Assembly (NCBI RefSeq): GCF_024363255.1
Contig: NZ_AP026070.1
Coordinates: forward strand, 1,426,001 to 1,490,000
Direction of reading: 5' to 3'
Length of the DNA stretch: 64,000 bases
Origin: Shewanella sp. NFH-SH190041
GTDB taxonomy: Bacteria; Pseudomonadota; Gammaproteobacteria; Enterobacterales; Shewanellaceae
Part shown: one piece after another, positions 63,163 through 64,000 of the stretch
How the letters are laid out: each line of letters starts with the position of its first letter
How positions within the stretch are numbered: the stretch's first letter is position 1
Position numbers and translations under genes: made by a program
Notes under the pieces: generated by a model
Told to the model about the DNA's origin: nothing
Databases searched by the model: none
What the model saw: only the letters and a program-made list of their open reading frames with translations

Positions 63163-64000
63163 ATGACTGATAAGATACAGACCCCTTCACGGGTAGAGCA
63201 GATTGCCGACCTGAAACGAGATTGGGCTGAAAATCCGAGATGGGCTGGCGTCACCCGACCATTTAGCGCCGAAGATGTGGTTGCACTGCGGGGCTCAGTT
63301 GTGCCGGAGAACACGTTAGCCAAACGTGGTGCAGCGAAATTATGGCAGTTGGTTAATGGCGCGGCGAAGAAAGGTTATGTCAATTCCCTTGGTGCGCTAA
63401 CTGGTGGTCAGGCGGTGCAGCAGGCAAAAGCAGGTATTGAAGCCATTTATCTTTCTGGTTGGCAGGTAGCTGCTGATGCCAATTTAGCCGGGACCATGTA
63501 TCCGGATCAGTCACTATACCCGGCCAATTCAGTTCCATCTGTGGTTGCCAAAATTAACAATGCATTTCGTCGGGCGGATCAGATCCAATGGGGCAATGGT
63601 GTGGATGCGGACAATGATGCTTTTACCGATTATTTTCTGCCGATTGTTGCCGATGCTGAAGCCGGGTTTGGCGGGGTACTGAATGCTTTTGAATTAATGA
63701 AAAGTATGATTGAAGCCGGCGCTGCAGGGGTGCACTTTGAAGATCAGCTTGCTTCAGTGAAAAAGTGCGGGCATATGGGCGGCAAGGTGTTAGTGCCAAC
63801 CCAAGAGGCAGTTCAAAAATTGGTTGCCGCCAGACTGGCCGCAGATGTCAGCGGTGTAGATACCTTGGTGATTGCTCGAACCGATGCTAATGCGGCTGAT
63901 TTGCTGACATCGGACTGCGATCCTTATGACAGAGACTTTCTGACTGGTGAGCGCACTGCTGAAGGATTTTATCGGGTGAATGCGGGCTTGGATCAAGCGA
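63163..64000 (+). CDS. aceA: Isocitrate lyase, N-terminal part (cut by window edge)
   Basis: The first 279 residues of an isocitrate lyase, which cleaves isocitrate to glyoxylate and succinate so cells can grow on acetate or fatty acids. ATG with AGGAG upstream. It starts [20 protein letters not shown] and shows [22 protein letters not shown] and the active-site loop KKCGHMGGK (residues 200-208, catalytic Cys202). E. coli has Leu where Met is seen here. The rest of the gene lies beyond the window. Confidence 0.96.
   Translation, partial: MTDKIQTPSRVEQIADLKRDWAENPRWAGVTRPFSAEDVVALRGSVVPENTLAKRGAAKLWQLVNGAAKKGYVNSLGALTGGQAVQQAKAGIEAIYLSGWQVAADANLAGTMYPDQSLYPANSVPSVVAKINNAFRRADQIQWGNGVDADNDAFTDYFLPIVADAEAGFGGVLNAFELMKSMIEAGAAGVHFEDQLASVKKCGHMGGKVLVPTQEAVQKLVAARLAADVSGVDTLVIARTDANAADLLTSDCDPYDRDFLTGERTAEGFYRVNAGLDQA

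Noticed and set aside
1..64000. CRISPR array, rRNA operon or prophage structural genes
   Set aside because: Looked for and not found; no regularly spaced repeats or such genes are visible.

Overview
The window comes from a marine-type gammaproteobacterium of the Shewanella group or a close relative (order Alteromonadales). The evidence is the complete polar-flagellum cluster led by the FlrA/FlrB/FlrC regulators, FlhF/FlhG polar placement genes, FlgO/FlgP/FlgT outer-membrane motor parts, two short adjacent flagellins, and a CheY-Z-A-B-ParC-ParP-CheW block ending in a DUF2802 protein.

Layout. (1) Positions 1-3122 look like the end of a genomic island. They hold a Hachiman anti-phage pair on the minus strand (hamA complete, hamB running off the window edge), an unknown 133-aa gene upstream of hamA, and two unknown genes coupled by an ATGA overlap. 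All lie on the 3' side of a tRNA-Arg(CCT) gene at 3123-3198, a usual integration position. (2) 3380-8098 holds minus-strand flgT, a short Maf-like DUF115 gene and an unknown small gene, with flgO and flgP diverging from them. (3) 8593-10138 is a dead GNAT acetyltransferase gene with three lesions: a stop codon, an IS30-family insertion and a frameshift. (4) 10358-60789 is the flagellar and chemotaxis supercluster: flgN-flgM-flgA (minus), then on the plus strand cheV-cheR, flgBCDE, flgFGHIJKL, two flagellins, flaG-fliD-fliT-like-fliS, flrA, flrBC, fliEFGHIJ, fliKLMNOPQR-flhB, flhAFG-fliA-cheYZAB-parC-parP-cheW, and the DUF2802 gene. (5) 61477-64000 carries glyoxylate-shunt genes aceB and aceA (cut by the window edge).

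How it works together. Good sigma-54 sites (TGGCAC-N5-TTGC type) can be read directly upstream of flgA, flgB, flgF, flrB, fliE, fliK and flhA. Sigma-28 sites (TAAAGTTT-N11-GCCGATAA type) lie upstream of flgO, flgMN and the second flagellin. This gives the classical cascade: FlrA with sigma-54 turns on flrBC, fliE and flhA; FlrC with sigma-54 turns on the rod, hook and ring genes; FliA, released when FlgM is exported through the finished hook, turns on flaB, flgMN and flgO. Which activator acts at which site is inferred from Vibrio and Shewanella. No motA or motB is present here, so the stator genes lie elsewhere.

Points most worth attention: the Hachiman locus with an unknown partner beside tRNA-Arg; three near-identical acidic peptides in the CheA linker resembling the FliM and CheZ CheY-binding peptides; an 11-unit hexanucleotide repeat and an unbroken 12-glycine GxxxG ladder in FliH; and two 18-bp inverted repeats upstream of aceB.
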